Shown here in pieces: positions 1 to 8,256 of a DNA stretch of 64,000 nucleotides. Positions within the stretch are counted from its first letter, which is position 1. Each line of letters starts with the position of its first letter. This DNA is from JBGVSA01 sp041807905 (GTDB lineage Bacteria > Pseudomonadota > Gammaproteobacteria > Burkholderiales > Rhodocyclaceae): positions 1 through 64,000 of the forward strand of contig NZ_JBGVSA010000006.1 in assembly GCF_041807905.1 (NCBI RefSeq). The letters run 5' to 3'. The notes under the pieces were generated by a model, which ran no database searches, was not told the DNA's origin, and saw only the letters and a list, made by a program, of their open reading frames with translations. The translations under genes were made by a program, and so were the position numbers.

Positions 1-621
1 GCGAACCTCGACAGGATGAAGGCCGACCCGCGCTTCCAGAACTGCCCACCGGCACAGAAGCGCATCGCCTGCCAGGAAGTGAACCTCATGTGGGCGGGGC
101 ACAACGCCTGGGCGCGCGCATTCGAGACCGCGCAGAAGAAAGTGGCCGGCGTCGAAGGGCAGATGGCGCTCGCGCAAGCCGATCTGGAAAGCTGCAAGTC
201 GCCCGACAAACCCGTCCCGCCCCCGCCGCCGCAAGTGCTGCCGCCGGTGATCAACCTCGGGGCGGATGCGCTCTTCAAGTTCGACAAGAGCGGCGCGGCC
301 GACATGTTGCCGGAAGGGCGCGCCAAGCTCGACGCACTGGCCGACACCTTGCAGAAGGTGAAGACCGTCAAGGCGCTGAGCATCGTCGGCCACACCGACC
401 GGCTGGGCACGGACGCCTACAACGCAGCTCTGTCGCAACGCCGCGCGGACACCGTGATGGCCTACCTGAAGGCGCACGGCGTGACGCAGCCGATGCGCGC
501 ACAAGGCGTGGGCAGTGGCGCGCCGCTGGTGCAATGCCCCGGGCCGGCGAGCAATGCCGTCAAGGCGTGCCTGCAACCGAACCGGCGCGTGGAGATCCGC
601 GTGGAGCAAACCCGAGAATGA
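1..621 (+). CDS. OmpA-family outer-membrane/peptidoglycan-binding protein (5' truncated)
   Basis: The reading frame is open from base 1, so the N-terminus lies outside the window; the first internal ATG is at 16. After a proline-rich linker (VPPPPPQV) there is an OmpA C-terminal domain: a FKFDKSG strand, then IVGHTDRLG and LSQRRADTVMAYL, and a final NRRVEIRV strand. This fold binds peptidoglycan non-covalently and tethers the outer membrane to the cell wall. A cysteine pair near the end (QCPG and KACL) is common in betaproteobacterial OmpA-like proteins. The stop overlaps the next gene's start by ATGA, so the two are probably cotranscribed. The domain is clear; the identity of the missing N-terminal part is not known. 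Confidence 0.85.
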   Translation, partial: ANLDRMKADPRFQNCPPAQKRIACQEVNLMWAGHNAWARAFETAQKKVAGVEGQMALAQADLESCKSPDKPVPPPPPQVLPPVINLGADALFKFDKSGAADMLPEGRAKLDALADTLQKVKTVKALSIVGHTDRLGTDAYNAALSQRRADTVMAYLKAHGVTQPMRAQGVGSGAPLVQCPGPASNAVKACLQPNRRVEIRVEQTRE

Positions 622-1241
622 CAGCCTCTACCATGCAACGCGTCGCGATCCTGGGAGCTTATCCGGTCGTCAATCTCGGCGTCGCTTCGCTGATTGCGAG
701 TTTGCCGGGCTTCTGCGTTGCGGCGGCCGGAAGCTGGGCGCCGGATGCCGTTGCGTCGATGATGGCGCTGTCTCCCGACATCGTCCTGCTTCATCTGGAT
801 GCCGAAGGCATCTTCGTCCGGGGTGCGGTCTGCAGGTTGTTCCAGCGAGACTTTACGAGTGCGAACGTCATTGCCATCTCGGCGTCCTCGCGCGATCCGG
901 CGCTCGGCCGTATCTGCGGCGGGGCGATAAGCGGTGTCGTGGAAGAAGATGCGTTGACCGAGAGCTTGCCGCTGCTGTTGCGGGCGGTTGCCGACGGCTA
1001 CATATGCTGGCGGGTGGGCTCGCCGATACGCAGCCGTCATCTCGATTGCCTGACGGCGCGCGAGTACGAAATTTTTAAGGCCATCGCGTCCGGCGCACGT
1101 GGCAAGGAGCTTGCGCGCCGCCTGGCGATCAGTCACAAGACGGTGAGTACGCACAAGGGCCGGATTCTCGCCAAGCTGGGCCTGCAGAACGAGCTCGATA
1201 TCGCCCGGCTGTCGCGCTCGCTGGATGCGCCTTCGTCGTAG
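618..1241 (+). CDS. LuxR/NarL-type regulator with degenerate receiver domain
   Basis: A 207-aa protein with the two-domain layout of NarL-type response regulators. The C-terminal LuxR HTH (about residues 145-198, LTAREYEIFKAIASG then KTVSTHKGRILAKLGL) looks intact. The N-terminal domain keeps the receiver pattern, but the residues needed for phosphorylation appear lost: the acidic pair after the first strand is Gly13-Ala14 (ILGAYP), the phospho-Asp position reads His59 (IVLLHLD), and the conserved Lys position is Glu (GVVEED). It may therefore act without a kinase, by ligand or protein contact, as in other atypical receivers. The start at 618 overlaps the OmpA-like stop (ATGA), suggesting translational coupling. 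No cognate kinase is adjacent; the GAF kinase at 4012 is separated by an opposing operon. Confidence 0.85.
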   Translation: MTASTMQRVAILGAYPVVNLGVASLIASLPGFCVAAAGSWAPDAVASMMALSPDIVLLHLDAEGIFVRGAVCRLFQRDFTSANVIAISASSRDPALGRICGGAISGVVEEDALTESLPLLLRAVADGYICWRVGSPIRSRHLDCLTAREYEIFKAIASGARGKELARRLAISHKTVSTHKGRILAKLGLQNELDIARLSRSLDAPSS

Positions 1242-1251
1242 ATTCAGCCGA

Positions 1252-1872
1252 TCAGCCCGCCCGTGATTCTTCGGCCAAGCGGTGTTCGGCGTCGGCCAGA
1301 TCGCGATAGCCATAGAGCTGGGCAGTCTGGGTCATGCTGGCGGCGGTGAGGTTGCGGCCATTGCGGGCGTAGCCTTCGACCAAAGTCTGATAGCAGCGCA
1401 GCGTGTCTTCGGAATAGGTGCCCAGTTCGCCACGCAGGTAGGTCTCGAACGAGGTTTCGTAGGGCGTGTCTTCGGCGGTGTGGATGAGCCGCGCCTGATT
1501 CGACATGTGCGGGTATTGGCGCGCGAATTCCTCGCGCCATGCCAACTGGGTGCGGATGATGGCTTCGATGGTGTCGCGTTGCCATGCGCTCAGCGGCGGC
1601 AGCGTGTGGGCGAAGGCCGCATAGGCCTCCGGCGCGGTGGAGGCCATCATGCGCGCGTATTTCTCTTGCACCAGATTGCGGCCTACCCGATGTGCTTCGG
1701 TGAGGTCGGCCAGATAGCTGTCGAGCGTCATCGGGTCCCAGCACAGGAACTGGCTCTTGCGCATGATCTGGAAGGTGCCGAAGTCGTCCTGGCAGTTGGC
1801 GCGGCCGCCTTCGTTCTGCAATACGGTCATGAATCGCCACTCAAGGGCGACGATGTCGTCGACGATGCTCAT
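1252..1872 (-). CDS. DUF4125 family protein
   Basis: A 206-aa soluble protein beginning MSIVDDIVALEW and containing the GGRANCQDDFGTF segment typical of DUF4125. The biochemical function is unknown. The ATG at 1872 overlaps the stop of the upstream DUF4037 gene (ATGA), so I prefer it to in-frame starts further upstream. It is the third gene of a tight minus-strand operon, TPR protein - DUF4037 - DUF4125. No membrane segment or signal peptide is seen. Conserved Cys, Asp and Asp in NCQDD could bind metal or be catalytic, but that is only a guess. Confidence 0.75.
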   Translation of the reverse strand: MSIVDDIVALEWRFMTVLQNEGGRANCQDDFGTFQIMRKSQFLCWDPMTLDSYLADLTEAHRVGRNLVQEKYARMMASTAPEAYAAFAHTLPPLSAWQRDTIEAIIRTQLAWREEFARQYPHMSNQARLIHTAEDTPYETSFETYLRGELGTYSEDTLRCYQTLVEGYARNGRNLTAASMTQTAQLYGYRDLADAEHRLAEESRAG

Positions 1873-2765
1873 GGGGTTTTCTCCTCTGGGGTGCGGCCAA
1901 GAATGGTGTCGACGTGGGCTTCGAGGAAGGCGTCTCCGCGTCGCGCAAAACCGAGCGAGACGAGTTCGGCCAGCGCCGTGGCGCAGATATCTTCGATCGG
2001 TGCGGATGCGTCCGTCGGCGCGGTGCGGGCGAGCTGATCGAGCTTTGCGTGCATGCCGTTCAGGCGCGGTAATCCGCGCAGGCCGCGATGCAGCCACTTG
2101 TAGAAAGGCGGGTAGCGCCGGTTGGCGGCATAGGTCAGGCGACAGGCATGCTGGATGAATTCCGCCTGGGCCAGCAGCGCGGTGACATGTTCGTTGCGCG
2201 CCAGCGCGCGCGGCAGGTTGTACTGGCCGCTCTGCGCCATCCTGGCGGCGGCGGTGGCCAGCCGGATGCGCCGCACGGATTCGGGGTAATACGCTTGCAG
2301 GCGATCGCGGATCGCCGAAAATTCGCCGAGCGGGTCTGCGAAGACTTCGCCGTTGACGGCGGCCGCCAGGCGCTCTTCGGGAATCTGGAGCCAGTCGGCG
2401 TCGCTGATCGGCAACTGCGGCGCGCCGAGGAATTCCGTGTAGAAGCCGGAAATCGAAAAAACGCCGACGCGCTTGCCGCTGCGTTCGTTCGTCACGCGCG
2501 CGGGTATATCGGCATGCGTTGCCGGTAGCGCGTCGTAGGCGGCCTGCAGCGGCTCGCCGATCCGGGCGTGGTCCTCATCGGTGAGCCACAGGCAGAAGCC
2601 GGCACCGAAATCATGATCGCGCGACAGTTCGTCGTCGAAGCCAAAGCACTCCGAGCCGTATCCGACGAGCCCTGCCGCGATGCGATGGCGCCACGGCGCA
2701 AAGGGGGCCAGCAGCGTGTCGCGCCAGGTGTCGTAGTAGCTGCGGGCGAGTTCGAGTCCCTGCAT
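1869..2765 (-). CDS. DUF4037 protein, putative nucleotidyltransferase
   Basis: A 298-aa protein. Residues about 37-54 read GSE, then DDELSRDHDFG. This is the Gly-Ser plus Asp-x-Asp arrangement of the polymerase-beta-type nucleotidyltransferase fold (as in kanamycin or lincosamide nucleotidyltransferases), which the DUF4037 family shares. The remainder is alpha-helical and cytoplasmic. The substrate is unknown. It starts 3 nt after the TPR gene stop and overlaps the DUF4125 start by 4 nt, so the three products are probably made together. Alternatives are an antibiotic- or nucleotide-modifying enzyme, or the transferase of a toxin-antitoxin-like pair. Family assignment is fairly sure; function is not. 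Confidence 0.75.
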   Translation of the reverse strand: MQGLELARSYYDTWRDTLLAPFAPWRHRIAAGLVGYGSECFGFDDELSRDHDFGAGFCLWLTDEDHARIGEPLQAAYDALPATHADIPARVTNERSGKRVGVFSISGFYTEFLGAPQLPISDADWLQIPEERLAAAVNGEVFADPLGEFSAIRDRLQAYYPESVRRIRLATAAARMAQSGQYNLPRALARNEHVTALLAQAEFIQHACRLTYAANRRYPPFYKWLHRGLRGLPRLNGMHAKLDQLARTAPTDASAPIEDICATALAELVSLGFARRGDAFLEAHVDTILGRTPEEKTP

Positions 2766-2768
2766 GGT

Positions 2769-3623
2769 TCAGTGCTTGAAAGAAGCCTGTATGCGCACGG
2801 CTTCGTCCTTGAGGTTGGCGCTGCGCGCGGCGTCGATGTCTTCGAGTACCACGGCCAGGCTCTCCAGCGTCACGGCGTAGTACATGTTCTTGCCGTAGTG
2901 CGCTTCGATGGCGGCGAGCGCTCTTTCGTAGTAGCCGATCGCGTGCTGCATGTCTTGCTGGCGGAAGGCGATTTCGCCCAGGGCGGCCAGCGCTGCGCCG
3001 TAGTGCGGGTTGATGTGCGACTGGCTTTCGAACAGACGCACGGCTTCGAGCAGGTCTTCGCGCGCGTCGGCCAGCCGGCCGCCCTTGATCTTGGAGTGCG
3101 CAAGATTGGTGTAGGTGACGGCCACGTCCGCTTCGCCGCCGGGAATCGTCTTGACCAGCGGCAGCGCGCGCTGCAGGTAATTGGTGGCACGCGCGTGGTC
3201 GCCCAGCTCCTGGTAGGCGATGCTCATGTTGTTGTAGAGGCTGGCGACGAGATAGGGGTCTTCGACCTTGTTGGCGGTGTAGATCGACATGACTTGGTCG
3301 TAGGCGTCGATGGCGCGCGAGGTCTGTCCGTCGGCGCGGTAGGCGGTGGCCGCGTTGAGCAGGGTGGTGGCGTAAGGCACGGAGCCCTGGTAGCCGAGCG
3401 TTTCGAGCAGGTTGAGGGCCCGCTGTGCCACGGCGACGGCTTCGGTGGTGCGGCTCATGCCGCGGTAGAAGCCCATCAGTTCGTTCAGGATCGTCAGCGT
3501 GGCTGGGTGGTCTTGCGCGGCGGTGGCCCGGTTCAGGTGGTTGAGCAGGAAGGGCTCGACCATGTCGACCTGGTTGTTGCGAAAGTAGCCGTCCAGCGTT
3601 TGCAGGAGTTCCTGTACGTTCAT
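2769..3623 (-). CDS. Tetratricopeptide-repeat protein
   Basis: A 284-aa all-helical protein made of successive TPR-like helix pairs (for example LATIL-type, LYNNMSIAYQELGDHARATNYLQRA and YGAALAALGEIAFRQQDMQHAIGYYERAL). TPR arrays are protein-protein interaction scaffolds. The start at 3623 (MNVQELLQ) has an AAGGA ribosome site about 8 nt upstream; an in-frame start further out gives an arginine-rich extension that looks non-coding. First gene of the TPR-DUF4037-DUF4125 operon, where it probably scaffolds or regulates the other two. No signal peptide. Confidence 0.8.
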   Translation of the reverse strand: MNVQELLQTLDGYFRNNQVDMVEPFLLNHLNRATAAQDHPATLTILNELMGFYRGMSRTTEAVAVAQRALNLLETLGYQGSVPYATTLLNAATAYRADGQTSRAIDAYDQVMSIYTANKVEDPYLVASLYNNMSIAYQELGDHARATNYLQRALPLVKTIPGGEADVAVTYTNLAHSKIKGGRLADAREDLLEAVRLFESQSHINPHYGAALAALGEIAFRQQDMQHAIGYYERALAAIEAHYGKNMYYAVTLESLAVVLEDIDAARSANLKDEAVRIQASFKH

Positions 3624-4011
3624 CGCGATTGTCCTTTTGTGTCGGGCGGCCGGCATCGTCGGCATGGCGCGATGCACTGCGTCGAGGTGTGGAGTGTGCG
3701 CGCCGCGTGCAGTGCAACCTTGTGAGCGCAACGTCCGCGGCGGCCGATGTGGCGTGGTGCTGCCAGAAATCGACGCAGAATTTTCTCATATCGCGCAAGG
3801 GGATGAGTCGAGTTAGCGCATAAGTCGATGGGGTTTTGCCTGCGTTTGCCCGCGATTCGTAGCGATTGCGAGTCGCCATATTCCCTCAAGAACGTCTTGA
3901 CGTGATGGGTGGGCGTCCGCACAGTGCGTCTCGTACAAAGTGGTTTCACGACTGTTGGCAGTCACGGACGGGCGGCTCCAGGGGCGCTTGGTCGATCGAT
4001 CGAAGGTGCCC
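3624..4011. other. Intergenic region between divergent TPR operon and sensor kinase
   Basis: 388 bases between two divergent transcription units. It must hold both promoters, but I see no strong sigma-70 match, no clear inverted repeat and no convincing gene. Short overlapping open frames here are arginine/alanine-rich and lack ribosome sites. Confidence 0.5.
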
Positions 4012-5301
4012 ATGGACGCTCAGTCCGATACCGATTTCCAGCCCGGCGAGGTTGCGCTCGACGATGTCATTGCGACCTCGATTCTGCGCACGCGCCCCAT
4101 TCGCGCCCCGGACTATGCCGTTGAAAACGCAGCGTTGACGGCTCTGGCCGACACCCTGGCCGAGTCTCCTTCGCAAGTCGCCCAATGCCTGGTCGATAAG
4201 GCACGCGAACTCACCGGCGCGCATTCGGCCGGCTTGAGCCTGCTGGAGAACGACACCGCCGCGCCGCACTTTCGCTGGATCGCCATTGCCGGCGAGTACG
4301 CCCGCTATCTCAATGGCACCTTGCCGCGCAACTTCAGTCCTTGTGGCACTGTCCTCGATCGCGGCGAAGCGCTGCTGATGCGCTCGCCCGAGCGGCATTT
4401 CCCCTATGTCGGCCGTCTGCATGCGCCGGTGCGGGAGGTCCTGCTGGCGCCGTTCAGGCGCGGAGGGAGCCTGGCCGGGACGGTATGGGTGGTGAGTCAT
4501 GTCGATGGCAAGGGTTTCGACATGGAAGACTTGCGCGTGCTCACGAGTCTTTCGCGCTTTGCCGCCGCAGCGGTGCAGACTGCGATGCTCATCGATGACC
4601 TGCGCGATGCCGACCGCCGCAAGGACGAATTCCTCGCCACGCTGGCGCATGAACTGCGCAATCCACTGATGCCCTTGCGGCTGGCGTCGCAGGTCCTGCG
4701 CCACATCGAACCGGGCGATCACGCGCGCATGTATTCGTCGCTGGACATCATCGATCGGCAGAACGCGTTGTTGTCTGCGCTGGTGAGCGACCTGATGGAT
4801 GCCGCCAGCATCCGCAGCGGCAAATTGAGTCTGCATTGCCAGCCGGTCACCGTGCAGGAAGTCTTCGCGCGGGCCCTGGAGACATCGCAGCCGCAGATCG
4901 AAGCGCGCCGCCATCGACTGGAGGTGCAGATACCCGATCAACTCATCGTACTCAACGGCGACATCGTCCGGCTGACGCAGGCACTGAGCAATCTGCTCAA
5001 CAACGCGGCACGCTACACGCCCGTCGGTGGCTGCATCACGCTGGCGGTCGCGGCGGAAGCCGACGGCGTGTCGATCACCGTGACCGACAATGGCGAAGGC
5101 ATCACGCCCGAAGCCATGGCGACGATCTTCAACATGTTCGCGCAGGCGCCCGGCGCGGAAAAAAGACCGCACGGCGGCCTCGGCATCGGGCTCGCCCTGG
5201 TGCGGCGCATCGCCGAACTTCATGGCGGGCGCCTCGAGGCGTTCAGCGAAGGACCGGGGCAGGGCAGCACTTTCACCTTCTGGCTGCCGCGCGCCGACTG
5301 A
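4012..5301 (+). CDS. GAF-domain sensor histidine kinase
   Basis: A 429-aa cytoplasmic histidine kinase. Order: a GAF domain (about residues 35-195, with LLENDTAAPHFRWIAIAGEY and FSPCGTVLDRGEALLM), a HisKA dimerisation domain with H-box HELRNPL (His213), then a HATPase_c domain with N-box SNLLNNAARYTP, G1 box DNGEGI and G2 box HGGLGIGLALV. The family autophosphorylates on the H-box His and passes phosphate to a receiver; none is fused or adjacent. No membrane segment is present, so it senses a cytoplasmic or diffusible ligand. The start at 4012 follows a GAAGG ribosome site; an in-frame start at 3940 is possible. No regulator gene is paired with it. Confidence 0.88.
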   Translation: MDAQSDTDFQPGEVALDDVIATSILRTRPIRAPDYAVENAALTALADTLAESPSQVAQCLVDKARELTGAHSAGLSLLENDTAAPHFRWIAIAGEYARYLNGTLPRNFSPCGTVLDRGEALLMRSPERHFPYVGRLHAPVREVLLAPFRRGGSLAGTVWVVSHVDGKGFDMEDLRVLTSLSRFAAAAVQTAMLIDDLRDADRRKDEFLATLAHELRNPLMPLRLASQVLRHIEPGDHARMYSSLDIIDRQNALLSALVSDLMDAASIRSGKLSLHCQPVTVQEVFARALETSQPQIEARRHRLEVQIPDQLIVLNGDIVRLTQALSNLLNNAARYTPVGGCITLAVAAEADGVSITVTDNGEGITPEAMATIFNMFAQAPGAEKRPHGGLGIGLALVRRIAELHGGRLEAFSEGPGQGSTFTFWLPRAD

Positions 5302-5832
5302 AGCGCTGCGCGTCAGCGACACACCCGCGCGGGTCCCACGCCGTGCATGAGGAGCTTGTGCGTTTCGAGGCCCACCGCGTGCGGCTCGTCCGGTCTCATC
5401 CCTGCCGCGGGTCATCGGGAAGGTGGGTCAGGCAGATCAGGGGCGCAGTGGTGGTCGACGTATTCCTGGCGGCTTGTGGCTCGGCAGAAGACAACGCCAA
5501 GGGGATGCGAAATTCATCACGGAAGCGATTTTCCCCGATGCGGGCGTCATGGTTGCGGCCCCGAGGCGTCCATGCCGTGCGAGTGGATGACGCATTGCAC
5601 GAACAATTGGTTTTGCATGCGATCACGCGGCAACGCGAGCCCGTCCGTGCCCTTTGGGCGGTGAGTCTTCGGGTGGAATCCCGGCTTTTCTGTTCCTAGA
5701 ATGACAGCGCTGCCCCGGCGATTGCGGGCAGGTCCGGTGCGCCTGATCGAATGCGCCATGCGAAGATCAGCCACTCAGGTTGGCCTCAATACCGCTTCTC
5801 TGAACGCTCGCGCGACACAAGGAGGATTGGGC
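5302..5832. other. 531-bp intergenic region, no confident gene
   Basis: No coding region in this stretch is convincing. Open frames on both strands are short, lack ribosome sites and have no recognisable motif. A TAGAAT hexamer at 5696-5701 is a possible -10 for the DUF3300 gene, but no good -35 lies 17 bp upstream. There is no T-rich terminator after the kinase gene. Confidence 0.4.
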
Positions 5833-7227
5833 ATGCCCTCGTGGCCTTCACGGCTTCTTTCGATCGTGGTCTCGGGCGCGGTGGCGCTGACCGGCGCCAA
5901 TCCGCTGCTTTCCATTGCGCAGACGCAGGGGGCCGCGTCGTCGGCCGCTGGCAATGCGGCCCAGCCTTCGGGCAAAGTCTTTTCGCAGCAGGAACTCGAT
6001 GAACTGCTCGCGCCCATCGCGCTGCATCCGGACGCGCTGCTTGCCCAGATTCTGATGGCGGCGACCTATCCGCTGGACGTGGTCGAAGCCGCCCGATGGC
6101 GCAAGGCGAACCCCAAGGTCGAAGACAAGGCGCTCGAGGATGCCATGGCCAAGCAGCCGTGGGACCCGAGTGTCAAATCGCTGACAGCATTCCCGACCGT
6201 GCTCGACATGATGAGCGAAAAGCTCGACTGGACGCAGAAGCTGGGCGACGCCTTCCTCGGCCAGCAGAAGCAGGTCATGGATACCGTGCAGCGCCTGCGC
6301 ACCAAGGCGCAGGCGGCCGGCTCGCTCACCAGCAGCAAGGAGCAGACGGTGTCGACCGCCAACGAAGGCGGCACGACGGTCATCAAGATCGAGCAGGCCA
6401 ACCCCGAGGTGGTGTACGTGCCCACCTACAACCCGGCGGTGGTGTACGGCACGTGGCCGTATCCGGCGCCGCCCCCCTACTATTACTACCCGCCAGGCTA
6501 CGTGGCCGGCACGGCGTTCTTCTCGTTCGCCGTCGGCGTTGCGGTGGGCGGGTGGCTGTGGGGCGGCTGCAACTGGGGGCGCGGCGATGTGAATATCAAC
6601 GTCAATCGCTACAACCAGGTCAATCACTTCGACCGCAACAACGTCAACAACATCCAGAACGGCGACTGGAAGCACAACACCGATCGGCGCCGGGGCGTGC
6701 CGTACGAGAACTCCGGTGCACAGCAGCGCTTTGGCAATTCGCAGACCCGCGACGCGCGCTCGAGAGACGAATTCCGGGGCCGCGCGGAATCGGGCCGGCA
6801 GGAACTCGGGCAGAACTTTGATCGCGGAGGCGCCGGCGACCGCGGCGGTGTTGGAGACCGCGGCGGTGTTGGAGACCGTGGCGGCGTCGGAGATCGCGGC
6901 GGTGTTGGAGATCGCGGCGGTGTCGGAGATCGCGGCGGTGTCGGAGATCGTGGCGGTGTCGGAGACCGAGGTGGCGTCGGAGACCGGGGTGGCGTCGGAG
7001 ATCGAGGGGGCGTCGGAGACCGGGGCGGTGCTGGCAATCGTGCCACGACCTCCGATCTGAGCAGCCGCGCCGACCGCGGTGGCGGGGCGCGGGCCTCGCA
7101 GGCCGACCGTGGCTCTGCCTTCGGTGGCGTCAGTTCAGGCGCCCGGGCCCACGATTTCAGCAGTCGTGGCAGCGCCAGCCGTGGCGGCATGCGTGCCGGT
7201 GGTGGCGGCGGCGGACGCCGTCGCTGA
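5833..7227 (+). CDS. DUF3300 envelope protein with C-terminal DRGGVG repeats
   Basis: A 464-aa protein. The start at 5833 is preceded by an excellent AAGGAGG ribosome site and gives a signal-peptide-like N-terminus (MPSWPSRLLSIVVSGAVAL). Next comes a DUF3300 domain (about 50-230; LLAPIALHPDALLAQILMAATYPLDVVEAARW, then PEVVYVPTYNPAVVYG), then a Tyr/Pro-rich and Gly-rich hydrophobic stretch and a low-complexity tail. The tail includes about 12 tandem hexapeptides of the type DRGGVG (6820-7035). The domain function is unknown; the features suggest a secreted or envelope protein. The DUF2950 gene follows directly, a pairing that often recurs, so the two probably work together. Confidence 0.85.
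   Translation: MPSWPSRLLSIVVSGAVALTGANPLLSIAQTQGAASSAAGNAAQPSGKVFSQQELDELLAPIALHPDALLAQILMAATYPLDVVEAARWRKANPKVEDKALEDAMAKQPWDPSVKSLTAFPTVLDMMSEKLDWTQKLGDAFLGQQKQVMDTVQRLRTKAQAAGSLTSSKEQTVSTANEGGTTVIKIEQANPEVVYVPTYNPAVVYGTWPYPAPPPYYYYPPGYVAGTAFFSFAVGVAVGGWLWGGCNWGRGDVNINVNRYNQVNHFDRNNVNNIQNGDWKHNTDRRRGVPYENSGAQQRFGNSQTRDARSRDEFRGRAESGRQELGQNFDRGGAGDRGGVGDRGGVGDRGGVGDRGGVGDRGGVGDRGGVGDRGGVGDRGGVGDRGGVGDRGGVGDRGGAGNRATTSDLSSRADRGGGARASQADRGSAFGGVSSGARAHDFSSRGSASRGGMRAGGGGGGRRR
6820..7035 (+). repeat. 18-bp coding minisatellite (DRGGVG hexapeptide)
   Basis: About twelve head-to-tail 18-bp units inside the DUF3300 gene, each encoding Asp-Arg-Gly-Gly-Val/Ala-Gly. Units differ mostly at third positions (gac/gat, cgc/cgt/cga/cgg), so the peptide is conserved while DNA has drifted. 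Because the unit is a multiple of three, copy-number change would keep the frame and only alter tail length. Confidence 0.9.
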
Positions 7228-7256
7228 GTGTGGGCGACATATCAAACGCATATCGA

Positions 7257-8207
7257 ATGGATGAACCCATGACCCTCGATACTCTGTCCCGAAGCATTCG
7301 CCTTACGCGCGCGCTGTTGTGGGCCGCCTGCATCGCGCTCGCGCTGCCAGTTTCCGCCGCCAGCAACATGGGGCGCGCTTTTCCCACGCCCGAAGCCGCC
7401 GCCGAGGCCCTGGTCTCCAGCGTAAAGGCGGCGGACGTGAAAGCCGTGGTGGCCATTCTCGGCGCCGATTCGCGCAATTGGGTGCTCACCGGGGACGGCC
7501 CGACGGACCGTCGTCAGTGGGGGAACTTCGTGACTGCCTACGACGTGCAGCACACCATCCGCAAGGAAGACGAGAAGCGCGCCACGCTCATCGTCGGCAA
7601 AGAACAGTATCCGTTTTCGTTCCCCATCCTGCTCACTCCGGGCGGATGGCGCTTCGATGGCGCCGAGGGCAAGGAAGAACTCATCAATCGGCGTGTCGGC
7701 ATGAACGAGTTGTCGACGATCGAAGTGTTGCGTGCCATCGTCGATGCGCAACGCGAATACGCGTTGATGAAGCGCGGCGACAACATGCGCGGCTATGCCA
7801 CACGCTTTGCCAGCACGCCCGGCAAGCGCGACGGCCTCTATTGGCCCGCCGCGGAGGGCCAGCCGCCAAGCCCGCTCGGTCCGCTGGTGGCCGACGCGCA
7901 GGCCGAGGGCTATACCGCGCGCCACCAGGGACAGCCGTATCACGGGTATCGCTTCAGGATGCTCGGCGCCCAGGGGCCGCTCGCCATCGGTGGCGCAGAA
8001 AAATACGTGACGGGGAGCGATGTCGGCGGCTTTGCCGTCATCGCCTATCCGGCGCAGTACGGGCTGTCCGGCGTGAAGACGTTCATGGTGAACCAGGAAG
8101 GGGTCGTGCTCGAACGCGATCTCGGCGCCAAGACCGCCAGCATCGCCAGTCGCATGACCGTGTTCAATCCGGAACCGGGCTGGATGCCCGTCATCGACAA
8201 ACGCTAG
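7257..8207 (+). CDS. DUF2950 family exported protein
   Basis: About 316 aa with a signal peptide (SIRLTRALLWAACIALALPVSAAS). The body matches DUF2950: FPTPEAAAEALVSSVKAADVKAVVAILG near the N-terminus, AIVDAQREYA in the middle, and a DGLYWPAAEGQPPSPLGPLVADA segment followed by YHGYRFRML and GFAVIAYPAQYG. Function unknown, presumed periplasmic. It lies 29 nt after the DUF3300 gene on the same strand, almost certainly one operon. The start could be the ATG at 7257 or 7269; neither has a strong ribosome site, and both leave the signal peptide intact. Confidence 0.85.
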   Translation: MDEPMTLDTLSRSIRLTRALLWAACIALALPVSAASNMGRAFPTPEAAAEALVSSVKAADVKAVVAILGADSRNWVLTGDGPTDRRQWGNFVTAYDVQHTIRKEDEKRATLIVGKEQYPFSFPILLTPGGWRFDGAEGKEELINRRVGMNELSTIEVLRAIVDAQREYALMKRGDNMRGYATRFASTPGKRDGLYWPAAEGQPPSPLGPLVADAQAEGYTARHQGQPYHGYRFRMLGAQGPLAIGGAEKYVTGSDVGGFAVIAYPAQYGLSGVKTFMVNQEGVVLERDLGAKTASIASRMTVFNPEPGWMPVIDKR

Positions 8208-8218
8208 GGAATGCAGGC

Positions 8219-8240
8219 GACGGGCGCTGCCGCGCCCGTC
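8219..8240. terminator. Hairpin between convergent genes
   Basis: Perfect 9-bp stem GACGGGCGC / GCGCCCGTC with a TGCC loop, between the convergent stops of the DUF2950 gene (8207) and the lipoprotein gene (8257). No T-run follows on either strand, so termination efficiency is uncertain. Confidence 0.45.
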
Positions 8241-8256
8241 CTCCATGGGCCTCTGC

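Noticed and set aside
5347..5774. Short frames on both strands between the sensor kinase and DUF3300
   Set aside because: No ribosome sites, no motifs, and Arg/Ser-rich composition; treated as non-coding.
6820..7035. Short regular repeats considered as a CRISPR array
   Set aside because: Head-to-tail 18-bp coding units without spacers; they translate to a conserved hexapeptide.
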